A stretch of 31,554 nt of DNA from Lachnospiraceae bacterium (GTDB taxonomy: Bacteria > Bacillota > Clostridia > Lachnospirales > Lachnospiraceae): NCBI GenBank assembly GCA_019424135.1, contig JAHYZZ010000025.1:1-31554 (forward strand), written 5' to 3'. The notes beneath the pieces were generated by a model. The model had not been told where the DNA came from and made no database searches. It worked only from the letters and a program-made list of their open reading frames with translations. Made by a program: the position numbers and the translations under genes. This document shows positions 7,699 to 15,540 of this stretch, in pieces. The first letter of the stretch is position 1. Every line of letters begins with the position of its first letter.

Positions 7699-9288
7699 AT
7701 CGCTGTGGTGTTGGTTCTGGCAGCCGGACTCTACTATTATCTTGCGCTGCCGGCAGTCAATATCCATTCATCGGGAACATGGTTTTCTGCGTTGTTTCTG
7801 CTGATTGTTCTGGCGGCAGCCTATATTGTCAGGAAACGGCCGCAGAGAAGTGAATTCCGTCAGAATAAGGTACTAAAGGGATTTGGATTTTTGATTCTTG
7901 CCCTTGGTGTCGTGTATCTTGTAGGTACTCTCCTGTCTTCGCCTGTAGTGAATGCAAAAAAATATCAGCAGCTGATGACAGTAGAAGAAGGTGAATTTAC
8001 CGAAGATGTGGAAGAACTTTCCTTTGATCAGATACCGATTTTGGACAGGGACACGGCAGTGCTTCTGGGAGATCGGAAAATGGGAAGTATGGTGGATATG
8101 GTTTCTCAGTTTGATGTGGATGATATCTACAGTCAGATCAATTATCAGAATCGTCCATACCGTGTGACACCTTTAAAATATGCAAATATTATCAAGTGGT
8201 TTACGAATCGTTCAGAGGGGATTCCGGCTTATATCCAGATTGATATGGCCAGCCAGACCACAGAGCTTGTGCATTTGAAAGAAGGGATCAAATATACGAC
8301 CAGTGAGCATCTGAACCGGAATATCTACCGGCATTTAAGGTTTGCACATCCTACTTATATCTATGGGGATCTTAGCTTTGAGATCGATGAAGATGGAGTT
8401 CCCTACTGGATTGCCCCGGTGAAGCAGTTTGATATCGGACTATTTGGCGGAGAAACGGTTGGAAAGGTCGTGATCTGTAATGCGATCAATGGAGAGATGA
8501 CGACTTATGAGATTGAGGATGTGCCTCAGTGGGTAGACCGGGCATATTCTGCAGATCTTTTGGTGCAGCTGTTTGATTATTACGGAACGCTGAAGCATGG
8601 ATTTTTGAACAGCGTGCTCAGCCAGAAGGACTGCCTGAAGACGACAGAAGGATATAACTATCTGGCGCTGGATGATGACGTCTGGATGTATACCGGTGTC
8701 ACGTCTGTCAATCAGGATCAGTCAAACGTGGGTTTTGTGCTCTCCAATCAGAGGACAATGGAAACAAAGTACTATGAAGTGGAAGGGGCCACGGAAGCGG
8801 CGGCGATGTCGTCAGCGGAAGGACAGGTGCAGAATCTAAAATATACAGCCACCTTCCCGCTGCTTTTGAATATATCGGATGAGCCAACGTATTTTATCTG
8901 TCTGAAAGATGACGCGGGGCTGGTTAAGAAATATGCGATGGTGAATGTACAGCAGTATCAGATTGTTGCTGTAGGTGACAGTGTCAGTCAGTGTGAAGAT
9001 AATTATCAAGAGCTTTTATTGAGCAATGGGGTCAAACAGGAAGAGGAAGAAACAAAAGAGGAGGATACGGTTACCGGAACGATCACTAAAATTGCCCAGG
9101 CGGTAATTGAAGGGACGTCGCACTATTATCTGATGTTGGAAGGATCGGATCATATCTATGACGTATCAGTCGTAGATTTGATTGATGTGATCCGGCTGGA
9201 GCCAGGACAGACGGTTACGTTAACCTACCAGGCAGGAGCTAAGACGAATACAGTGACCGCGCTGGAAACTACAGAAGAGGAGCCATAG
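7696..9288 (+). CDS. Membrane-anchored protein of unknown function in the trk operon; start region apparently frameshifted
   Basis: I do not recognise this 530-residue protein. It opens with three hydrophobic segments (about 1-18, 27-45 and 60-80), followed by a large, probably extracytoplasmic, region of about 440 residues rich in acidic and aromatic residues; near residue 455 is a Glu-rich linker, then a final beta-rich stretch of about 70 residues. The only in-frame starts are TTG at 7696 and later GTGs, none with a usable RBS. A perfect GGAGG (7667-7671) sits five bases before an ATG at 7677 that is out of frame by one base. Removing one A from the seven-A run at 7685-7691 gives a smooth N-terminus, MKRKKILIAVVLVL. 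The true start is therefore probably 7677 with a frameshift. The gene lies between trkH and an AEC transporter, with three bases to the next gene, so it belongs to the operon. Confidence 0.75.
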   Translation: MIAVVLVLAAGLYYYLALPAVNIHSSGTWFSALFLLIVLAAAYIVRKRPQRSEFRQNKVLKGFGFLILALGVVYLVGTLLSSPVVNAKKYQQLMTVEEGEFTEDVEELSFDQIPILDRDTAVLLGDRKMGSMVDMVSQFDVDDIYSQINYQNRPYRVTPLKYANIIKWFTNRSEGIPAYIQIDMASQTTELVHLKEGIKYTTSEHLNRNIYRHLRFAHPTYIYGDLSFEIDEDGVPYWIAPVKQFDIGLFGGETVGKVVICNAINGEMTTYEIEDVPQWVDRAYSADLLVQLFDYYGTLKHGFLNSVLSQKDCLKTTEGYNYLALDDDVWMYTGVTSVNQDQSNVGFVLSNQRTMETKYYEVEGATEAAAMSSAEGQVQNLKYTATFPLLLNISDEPTYFICLKDDAGLVKKYAMVNVQQYQIVAVGDSVSQCEDNYQELLLSNGVKQEEEETKEEDTVTGTITKIAQAVIEGTSHYYLMLEGSDHIYDVSVVDLIDVIRLEPGQTVTLTYQAGAKTNTVTALETTEEEP

Positions 9289-9291
9289 AAA

Positions 9292-10230
9292 ATGGAATTA
9301 AGTATCTTATTGGCAGAACAGATCGTCGTCATCTTTTTGATGATGGCGATCGGCTATTTTATTGTAAAAATCGGTTTGTTTCAGACAGAGGACAGTAAGG
9401 TATTGTCCAATCTGGTGGTTTATATCTGTTTTCCCTGTGTCTTGATTCATGCGTTTCAGATCGAGTTGACGGTACGGGCGGCAAAAGGACTGGTACTTGC
9501 TGTCCTTGCGGCAGCAGCCGCCCATGTGTTCATGCTTCTTCTGGTAAAGATTCTGGAGCATCCCCTTGGACTGAACAGTATCGAGAAGGCGTCCATCATC
9601 TATACCAATGCCGGATATCTGGTCATTCCACTGGTGACAGCAGTATTGGGAGAAGAGTGGGTCTTTTATACGACGGCATTTCTGCTGGTACAAAATATCC
9701 TGATTTGGACTCACGGTGTCAGTGTATTAAAAGGAAGTGCACACAGAGATATTAAGAAGATCCTGTTAAGTCCCAACATTATTGCATTGACGATTGCCCT
9801 TTTTTTATTTCTGGCTGGAATCCGGCTCCCCGCAGTACTGGATTCTTGTGTAGAGAGCATGAGCAGTCTGGTGACGCCGGCCAGTATGCTGGTAGTGGGG
9901 ATGGTGATTGGTGATATAGATCTTAGATGGGTGTTTCGGCAGAAACGGCCATATCTGATCTGTCTGATCCGTCTGGCAGTGATTCCTGGGATATCGGCAA
10001 TAGGGCTTGGAATCATGGAACGGATGGGATTGCATGTAGATGCGGAATATATTCTGCTAATCGTATTGATTGCTGTGGCAGCCCCTGTGGCAGCAATTAT
10101 CACACAGCTTGCACAAATTTATGATAAAGATGTCAAATATGCTAGTGTGATTAATGTGATGTCGGTGGTGTTTTGTATCGTTACCATGCCGGTAGCCGTA
10201 CTGATCTATGAAATGGTTCTATCAATATAA
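9292..10230 (+). CDS. AEC-family (auxin efflux carrier-like) transporter
   Basis: A 312-residue integral membrane protein with about ten hydrophobic segments in the two five-helix halves typical of the AEC/BASS fold. The N-terminal half contains LSNLVVYICFPCVLIHAF, with the proline-interrupted helix of the family; the C-terminal half ends MPVAVLIYEMVLS. Bacterial members export or exchange small organic acids such as malate or malonate, but the substrate cannot be read from sequence. The RBS GAGGAG overlaps the end of the preceding gene, and only three bases separate stop from ATG. It is the last gene of the trk operon. Confidence 0.85.
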   Translation: MELSILLAEQIVVIFLMMAIGYFIVKIGLFQTEDSKVLSNLVVYICFPCVLIHAFQIELTVRAAKGLVLAVLAAAAAHVFMLLLVKILEHPLGLNSIEKASIIYTNAGYLVIPLVTAVLGEEWVFYTTAFLLVQNILIWTHGVSVLKGSAHRDIKKILLSPNIIALTIALFLFLAGIRLPAVLDSCVESMSSLVTPASMLVVGMVIGDIDLRWVFRQKRPYLICLIRLAVIPGISAIGLGIMERMGLHVDAEYILLIVLIAVAAPVAAIITQLAQIYDKDVKYASVINVMSVVFCIVTMPVAVLIYEMVLSI

Positions 10231-10235
10231 ACAAA

Positions 10236-10264
10236 AAGCAGGCAGCCCATATCAGGACTGCCTG
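10236..10264. terminator. Hairpin between convergent genes, terminator mainly for the minus-strand gene
   Basis: CAGGCAG (10239-10245) pairs with CTGCCTG (10258-10264) around a 12-base loop. On the minus strand the stem is followed by CTTTTTGTTT, a good U tract, so it should end transcription of the P-loop gene. On the plus strand no T tract follows, so termination of the trk operon here would be weaker. Confidence 0.65.
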
Positions 10265-10307
10265 TGATACCTCTCAAGATTCTCTTAGGGTGCAGGAGAG
10301 TGTGTTA

Positions 10308-10730
10308 TTAATTCAGATAGCAGCAGTCATCATCAATGATGCCGGCCACATCTTCTTTTTCTGCACTGATACTTACGTAAAAATCAATGCCGCATTCCTT
10401 GGAAATAGCTTTCAGATCTTTAATAAACTGCGGAACATTTTCAATCGTAATATCAGCATGTTTTAAGATCCCATCGATAAATACACATTCAATATCATGG
10501 TTGGAACTGTACATTCCATATAAGAATCCAATATAATTGTCCGTATTTTTAATTGCCGGGAGATCATCCATACAGATTGTGCGGATGTTGAAATCTACGC
10601 TTGTCGTATCGCGGTGTGTTTTTTTAATGAACACCACACTTCCGTTACATTTTTTTGCGGCTTCATTTGCCTTTTCGATCATGATCTGTGTCTTTCCGGT
10701 GCCTTTTGGACCTGTTAATAAATTTACCAT
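10308..10730 (-). CDS. Small P-loop ATPase-like protein, function unknown
   Basis: A 140-residue protein with a Walker A motif very near its N-terminus (TGPKGTGKT, about residues 6-14) and a candidate Walker B, ECVFIDG, around residue 86. It has no signal peptide or membrane segment and ends EDVAGIIDDDCCYLN. It is shorter than most P-loop ATPases and may be a minimal RecA/AAA-like core; I do not recognise a named family. A GTG at 10739 gives three more residues but is only one base from AAAGGAG; the ATG at 10730 lies ten bases from it and is the better start. It has its own promoter and terminator and is transcribed alone, divergently from leuS. Confidence 0.8.
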   Translation of the reverse strand: MVNLLTGPKGTGKTQIMIEKANEAAKKCNGSVVFIKKTHRDTTSVDFNIRTICMDDLPAIKNTDNYIGFLYGMYSSNHDIECVFIDGILKHADITIENVPQFIKDLKAISKECGIDFYVSISAEKEDVAGIIDDDCCYLN

Positions 10731-10792
10731 GGTGAACACTCTCCTTTATGTATCATATTTACTGAAAAACTCAGCACGATTAACTTATATCC

Positions 10793-10821
10793 ATTATACA
10801 CGAAAGCATGAAATGTCACAA
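10793..10821 (-). promoter_or_regulatory. Predicted promoter of the small P-loop gene
   Basis: On the minus strand, TTGTGA (10821-10816) and a perfect TATAAT (10798-10793) are separated by 17 bases. The start point would be near 10786, leaving a leader of about 55 bases before the ATG at 10730. Confidence 0.65.
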
Positions 10822-10861
10822 CTAGAAAATGTGTTTTTGAGGGGAATGGCAAAAATATTAC

Positions 10862-10890
10862 TTGACTTATATTAATGTTATTTTTATAAT
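10862..10890 (+). promoter_or_regulatory. Predicted sigma-A promoter of leuS
   Basis: TTGACT (10862-10867) and TATAAT (10885-10890) are separated by exactly 17 bases. The start point near 10897 lies just before the T-box leader. Confidence 0.85.
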
Positions 10891-10904
10891 AAATAAGAAA
10901 TGTT

Positions 10905-11160
10905 TGAATAGAAAGATGAAAAGCAAGGAAGAGGAATAGTAAGAGAATGTCGCTTTTTCAGAGAGCTGTCGGTTGCTGCAAGGCAGTAAAGCCCGTCTCC
11001 CAACTGGCCTCGGAGTTCTTCTGCTGAACATAAGTAGGCAGAAGCGGGTCTTCCCGTTATTGAGGAAAAATGAGTGCACACAGGTTTCAATTTGTGTGAA
11101 GAAGAGTGGTACCACGGAAATCAGGCCTTTTCGTCTCTTTGGAGATGAAAAGGCTTTTTA
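10905..11160 (+). promoter_or_regulatory. Leucine-specific T-box riboswitch leader of leuS
   Basis: T-box leaders sense uncharged tRNA and prevent early termination of amino acid genes. Visible parts in order: AGCA/GAAGA lower stem I strand with AGTA (10936-10939); the conserved AGAGAG bulge (about 10959-10964) and distal loop GGTTGCTGCAAGG; the specifier side with CTC (11009-11011) followed by GGAG; the stem III region GCGGGTCTTCCCGTTA (about 11044-11059); and the T-box AGAGTGGTACCACGG (11103-11117), which has two substitutions from AGGGTGGNACCGCGG. TCTTC and TGCT after the specifier pair with GAAGA and AGCA at the 5' side, which places CTC (a leucine codon) in the specifier loop. A terminator follows. 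Together these explain the 445-base stretch between the P-loop gene and leuS. Confidence 0.93.
11125..11159 (+). terminator. T-box regulated terminator before leuS
   Basis: GCCTTTTCGTCTC (11125-11137) pairs along all 13 bases (one G-T pair) with GAGATGAAAAGGC (11142-11154), followed by T5. The 5' arm follows the T-box motif closely, as needed for a competing antiterminator when uncharged tRNA-Leu is bound. Confidence 0.92.
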
Positions 11161-11184
11161 TATGTAGAAAGTGAGGAGAAAAGA

Positions 11185-13614
11185 ATGCCAAAGATCACGT
11201 ATAACCATAAAGCCATTGAAAAGAAATGGCAGGAGAGATGGGAAAAGGAACCGGTAAATGTCAAAGTTGATGAGAATGGAAACAAAAAAGAGAAATATTA
11301 CTGTCTGGATATGTTTCCATATCCGTCAGGAAACGGGCTGCATGTAGGACATTGGAGAGGCTATGTCATCTCCGATGTGTGGAGCAGATATAAGCTGCAG
11401 CAGGGATATTATATCATTCATCCAATGGGCTGGGATGCCTTTGGACTTCCGGCAGAAAATTATGCTATCAAGATGGGGGTACATCCGGCTGTATCTACAG
11501 CGGCAAATATCAAGCATATTAAAGAACAGATCAATCAGATTGCGGCGCTTTATGACTGGGATCTGGAGGTCAATACCACGGATCCGGATTATTATAAATG
11601 GACCCAGTGGATTTTTGTAAAAATGTTCAAAGAAGGGCTGGCATATGAGAAGGAGTTCCCGATCAACTGGTGTCCGTCCTGCAAGACTGGCCTTGCCAAC
11701 GAAGAAGTGGTTAACGGAAAATGTGAGCGCTGCGGTGCAGAAGTGACCAAGAAAAATCTTCGTCAGTGGATGCTGAAGATTACTGCTTATGCAGAGCGAC
11801 TGTTGAAAGACCTGGATAAGCTGGATTGGCCGGAAAAAGTAAAGAAGATGCAGACAGACTGGATTGGCAAATCTTATGGTGCAGAAGTGGATTTCCCGAT
11901 CGAGGGAAGAGAAGAAAAGATCACTGTCTATACGACCAGACCGGATACTCTTCACGGGGCTACTTTTATGGTACTGGCGCCGGAGCATGAGCTGGCAAAA
12001 GAGCTTGCCACGGATGAGACCCGTGAGGCAGTTGAGAAATATATTTATGAGGCATCCATGAAGTCCAATGTGGACCGGATGCAGGATAAGGAAAAGACCG
12101 GTGTGTTTACCGGCAGCTATGCAATAAATCCGATTAATGGCAAGAAGGTGCCGATCTGGCTGTCTGATTATGTACTGGCTGATTACGGTACCGGAGCGAT
12201 CATGTGTGTACCGGCCCATGATGACCGTGACTTTGAGTTTGCAACGAAGTTTGGAATCCCGATTATTCAGGTCATTGCGAAAGATGGAAAAGAAATTGAA
12301 CATATGACAGAAGCCTATACAGAGGCTTCTGGCGTCATGATCAATTCCGGAGAATGGAATGGTATGGAGTCTTCTGTACTGAAAAAGGAAGGGCCTCATA
12401 TCATTGAGGAGAAGGGAATCGGTCGTGCAACGGTAAACTACAAGCTGCGTGACTGGGTATTCTCCCGCCAGAGATACTGGGGAGAGCCAATCCCCATCGT
12501 TCACTGCCCGCACTGTGGCAATGTGCCGGTGCCGGAGGAAGAGCTGCCTCTTCGTCTGCCGGAAGTAGAGTCCTATGAACCTACCGGAACCGGAGAATCA
12601 CCGCTGGCGGCTATCGATGAGTGGGTGAACTGCAAGTGCCCGGTCTGCGGAGCCGATGCAAAGCGTGAGACAAACACCATGCCGCAGTGGGCAGGATCTT
12701 CCTGGTATTTCCTTCGTTATGTAGACAATCATAATGATCAGGAATTGGTATCCAGACAGAAGGCAGATGAAATGCTTCCAGTGGATATGTATATCGGAGG
12801 GGTAGAGCATGCCGTACTCCATCTGCTGTATGCAAGATTCTATACAAAGTTTTTGTGCGATATCGGAGTCATTGATTTTGATGAGCCGTTCCAGAAGCTG
12901 TTTAACCAGGGAATGATTACAGGAAAGAACGGAATCAAGATGAGCAAGTCAAAAGGAAATGTGGTTTCCCCAGATGATCTGGTCAGAGATTACGGCTGTG
13001 ATTCCCTTAGAATGTATGAATTGTTTGTAGGGCCTCCGGAGTTGGATGCAGAGTGGGATGACCGTGGAATCGACGGCGTCAACCGTTTCTTAAAACGTCT
13101 CTGGAATCTGGTACAGGACAGCAAGGAGGCAGAAATCCAGGCGACGAAGGACATGATCAAGGAACGTCACCGTCTGGTCTATGATATTACGACCCGTCTG
13201 GAAAGCTTTAGCTTGAATACTGCAATTTCCGGGTTCATGGAGCACAACAATAAATTGATTGAGATCGCCAAGAAAGAGGGCGGAATCGATAAAGAGACTT
13301 TGTCTACGATGGCAGTGCTGCTGTCTCCATTTGCTCCTCATATCGCAGAGGAAATCTGGGAGCAGTTAGGCCATGAAGGAAGTGTATTCAAAGCTGGATG
13401 GCCATCCTATGACGAGGAAGCCATGAAGGACGATGAGGTGGAAGTACCCGTACAGATCAACGGAAAGACCAGAGCCGTGATCTCTATTTCAGCAGATATT
13501 TCCAAGGAAGATGCCATCGCAGCAGGAAAGGCCGCTGTGGCAGATAAGCTGACGGGAAATATTGTCAAAGAGATCTATGTGCCCAAGAAGATCATAAATA
13601 TTGTGCAGAAATAA
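11185..13614 (+). CDS. leuS: Leucyl-tRNA synthetase
   Basis: Charges tRNA-Leu with leucine in the cytosol. The 809-residue class I synthetase has HVGH at residues 53-56 (HIGH signature, within YPSGNGLHVGHWRGY), a zinc-ribbon pair near 156-177 (CPSC and CERC), the CP1 editing domain with TTRPDTLHGATFMVLAPEH and GTGAIMCVPAHDDRD, a second CxxC pair around 435 and 480, and KMSKS at 585-589. The C-terminal anticodon-binding region contains ITTRLESFSLNTAIS and APHIAEEIWE. Length matches bacterial LeuS of about 800-830. The ATG follows GTGAGGAG by about seven bases. It is preceded by a leucine T-box leader and followed by a strong terminator, so it is monocistronic. Confidence 0.98.
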   Translation: MPKITYNHKAIEKKWQERWEKEPVNVKVDENGNKKEKYYCLDMFPYPSGNGLHVGHWRGYVISDVWSRYKLQQGYYIIHPMGWDAFGLPAENYAIKMGVHPAVSTAANIKHIKEQINQIAALYDWDLEVNTTDPDYYKWTQWIFVKMFKEGLAYEKEFPINWCPSCKTGLANEEVVNGKCERCGAEVTKKNLRQWMLKITAYAERLLKDLDKLDWPEKVKKMQTDWIGKSYGAEVDFPIEGREEKITVYTTRPDTLHGATFMVLAPEHELAKELATDETREAVEKYIYEASMKSNVDRMQDKEKTGVFTGSYAINPINGKKVPIWLSDYVLADYGTGAIMCVPAHDDRDFEFATKFGIPIIQVIAKDGKEIEHMTEAYTEASGVMINSGEWNGMESSVLKKEGPHIIEEKGIGRATVNYKLRDWVFSRQRYWGEPIPIVHCPHCGNVPVPEEELPLRLPEVESYEPTGTGESPLAAIDEWVNCKCPVCGADAKRETNTMPQWAGSSWYFLRYVDNHNDQELVSRQKADEMLPVDMYIGGVEHAVLHLLYARFYTKFLCDIGVIDFDEPFQKLFNQGMITGKNGIKMSKSKGNVVSPDDLVRDYGCDSLRMYELFVGPPELDAEWDDRGIDGVNRFLKRLWNLVQDSKEAEIQATKDMIKERHRLVYDITTRLESFSLNTAISGFMEHNNKLIEIAKKEGGIDKETLSTMAVLLSPFAPHIAEEIWEQLGHEGSVFKAGWPSYDEEAMKDDEVEVPVQINGKTRAVISISADISKEDAIAAGKAAVADKLTGNIVKEIYVPKKIINIVQK

Positions 13615-13639
13615 TTTAAGAGAATATTTCAAGAAAAAA

Positions 13640-13679
13640 TGGCGTAGGTAGTAGAACGATTACCTACGCTGTTTTTTTG
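13640..13679. terminator. Bidirectional terminator between leuS and ansA
   Basis: GCGTAGGTA (13642-13650) pairs perfectly with TACCTACGC (13661-13669). T7 follows on the plus strand (13672-13678), and on the minus strand the stem is followed by CATTTTTT, so it can serve both convergent genes. Confidence 0.9.
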
Positions 13680-13770
13680 AAAAGATAAGAGAAGGAAAAA
13701 TGAAATCATCAGACAGTCTGACGTACGGTGCTGTGAGAGGACGGCGGCGAATCATCGCCTCCTGTTCAAA

Positions 13771-14775
13771 TTAATACGTATCGTCCTGGCGGTCCAGGTT
13801 GATGACTTTTTCAAACAAAGTCTGGATCTCACCTTGATTGTCTGTCTGGCCGAGTACCCACATGATTTTTGCCACAATGGCTTCTGTCGTCATGTCACCG
13901 GCCTGGAGGATGCCCGGATAACCGCTGTACTTTTTACCCACCTGGTAAACCTGGAGGTCACAGCCTTCTTCCGGCACCTGTGTGGTTACAGCCAGGGTTT
14001 TCCCGGAATCTACCCAGTCAAAAATTGCTTTCTGGAAAGAGTCATCGTACTCTGGGATCCCTCCGATGCCGAAAGTTTCCAGGATGATGGCATCATAGTG
14101 ATCCTTCAAAAGATAAAAGATATCGGCCTTAACTTCTGGAGTCAGCTTCAGGACAAAGACGCGGTCATCGAGATGGTGATAGGTCTTGAGGTCAGACGAC
14201 GCTGGTATTACGCCCGTATAATGCCGGATGATGCGGTCATCGTGGATGATGGCAAGGGGAGGGAAATTCATGCTTTCAAAGGCGTCAAAGCTTCTGGTGC
14301 GCTGTTTCCTTGCCCGGGTCCCAACCACAGCTTTGCCGTTGAAGACGATGGAAACCCTGCATGACCTGTCATCCAGTGCATAAAGGATGCTCTGGTAAAT
14401 ATTCAGCTTCGCATCTGTGTAGGGATCGCCCATCGGCTTTTGAGAACCGGTGAGCACGATTGGCTTTCTGGAATCCTGGATCAGGTAGGACAGGGCGGCG
14501 GCTGTATAAGCCATCGTATCCGTTCCATGGAGGATTACAAATCCGTCATAGCGGTCGTAGTGTTCCAGGATGGACTCGCTGATCATCAGCCATTGTCTGG
14601 GACGCATATTGGTGCTGTCAATGTTCATCAGTTGCAGCACCGTTAAATCGCATTTGTCCTCGATTCCCGGTACGTTTGCCGCCAGCTCTTCTCCTGTCAT
14701 TGCAGGAGTCAGTCCGTCCCCGCCTTCTTTGGAGGCGATGGTGCCCCCGGTTGCGATCATTAGTATTTTTTTCAT
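13771..14775 (-). CDS. ansA: Type I (cytosolic) L-asparaginase
   Basis: Hydrolyses L-asparagine to aspartate and ammonia. The 334-residue protein has both active-site threonine motifs of the family: ATGGTIAS at residues 8-15 (nucleophile Thr12) and HGTDT at 83-87 (Thr85-Asp86), followed by GSQKPM, whose Lys belongs to the catalytic set. No signal peptide is present, so it is the cytoplasmic type I enzyme. The RBS AGAGAGG lies in the short gap after the upstream YkgJ-type gene, whose stop is three bases before the ATG; the two genes are probably one transcript. The 3' end faces leuS and shares its terminator. Confidence 0.93.
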   Translation of the reverse strand: MKKILMIATGGTIASKEGGDGLTPAMTGEELAANVPGIEDKCDLTVLQLMNIDSTNMRPRQWLMISESILEHYDRYDGFVILHGTDTMAYTAAALSYLIQDSRKPIVLTGSQKPMGDPYTDAKLNIYQSILYALDDRSCRVSIVFNGKAVVGTRARKQRTRSFDAFESMNFPPLAIIHDDRIIRHYTGVIPASSDLKTYHHLDDRVFVLKLTPEVKADIFYLLKDHYDAIILETFGIGGIPEYDDSFQKAIFDWVDSGKTLAVTTQVPEEGCDLQVYQVGKKYSGYPGILQAGDMTTEAIVAKIMWVLGQTDNQGEIQTLFEKVINLDRQDDTY

Positions 14776-14778
14776 GTT

Positions 14779-15432
14779 TTAATCAACCTCTCTATTTAAC
14801 CTTTGATAAAATTGTTCATAGAAATCCTGATCCGCTCTATAAGCACGGACATAGAAGGTGGTCAGGACATACATGCTCAAAGATTTTACCGTTTCCGGCC
14901 CCTTGGAAGAGACTGCCTTTTCCTGCAGAGATTTCAGATAGTAATGCCAGTCAGTAATATAAGCCTCATAACGTTTCACATCTGGAGTGTCGATCCATTT
15001 GCGGATTTTCACTTTGGCTTTGTTTGGCTTTGGACATTCATGAACCTGCAAGAAATATTGAAAGCCAGTTCCGTCATAATAACGCCCAAGAGGAAAGATC
15101 CGGCAGATCCCCGGACGCAAGGGATGGATCGAACATCTGCCGCTGCCATCCAGAAAAGTACAGGCCTCCCCGGGGCCTGCCATTTTTAGATTAGGCAGGA
15201 TGATGCCGTCGACTGCCTGGAGTTCCAAATGTTTGGCAAGAAGTTCCTCAAAGGATTTTTCCAGTCCAGAAGAAATTCTGTGTACATCAAGAGGATCCAG
15301 GACAATAGAAGTCCCCATGCCGCGGCAGCAGGAAGAACATCCCTTGCAGCCTCCGCAGCCGACCTTGGCCATATCACTGCTCTGATAAAATTTTCCGTCG
15401 GATACCTTGTCAAAATCAATGTCTCTAAGCAT
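14779..15432 (-). CDS. YkgJ-family cysteine-cluster protein
   Basis: A 217-residue soluble protein with an N-terminal cysteine cluster, CGGCKGCSSCC at residues 26-36, and a second group in CTFLDGSGRCSIHPLRPGIC. This is the pattern of the YkgJ/UPF0153 family, proposed to bind Zn or an Fe-S cluster; its biochemical role is not established. The remaining C-terminal half is charged and probably helical. The ATG at 15432 has AGAAGGG ten bases upstream. It is the first gene of a two-gene unit with ansA, but no functional link between the two is known to me. Confidence 0.85.
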   Translation of the reverse strand: MLRDIDFDKVSDGKFYQSSDMAKVGCGGCKGCSSCCRGMGTSIVLDPLDVHRISSGLEKSFEELLAKHLELQAVDGIILPNLKMAGPGEACTFLDGSGRCSIHPLRPGICRIFPLGRYYDGTGFQYFLQVHECPKPNKAKVKIRKWIDTPDVKRYEAYITDWHYYLKSLQEKAVSSKGPETVKSLSMYVLTTFYVRAYRADQDFYEQFYQRLNREVD

Positions 15433-15477
15433 AATAATGCAGCCCTTCTTCTATAACGAATTTGCTGTGAATAGCTC

Positions 15478-15507
15478 TTGATAGCTAAGAAGATTATAGT
15501 GTAAGAT
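15478..15507 (+). promoter_or_regulatory. Possible promoter of sbcD-sbcC
   Basis: TTGATA (15478-15483) and TAAGAT (15502-15507) are 18 bases apart. The match is moderate; a TATAGT at 15495-15500 lies too close to this -35. Confidence 0.45.
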
Positions 15508-15540
15508 AGATTCAGATGTAAAGTAGAAAGGAAGGTTTTT

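Noticed and set aside
11326..12513. Long minus-strand ORF (395 codons) opposite leuS
   Set aside because: Lies wholly antisense to a well-supported leuS, has no RBS or family-like motif, and reflects codon bias of the real gene.
13700..13774. Tiny ORF (24 codons) with an AGAAGG-like sequence between leuS and ansA
   Set aside because: It follows the leuS terminator without its own promoter and overlaps the ansA stop codon; product composition is unremarkable.
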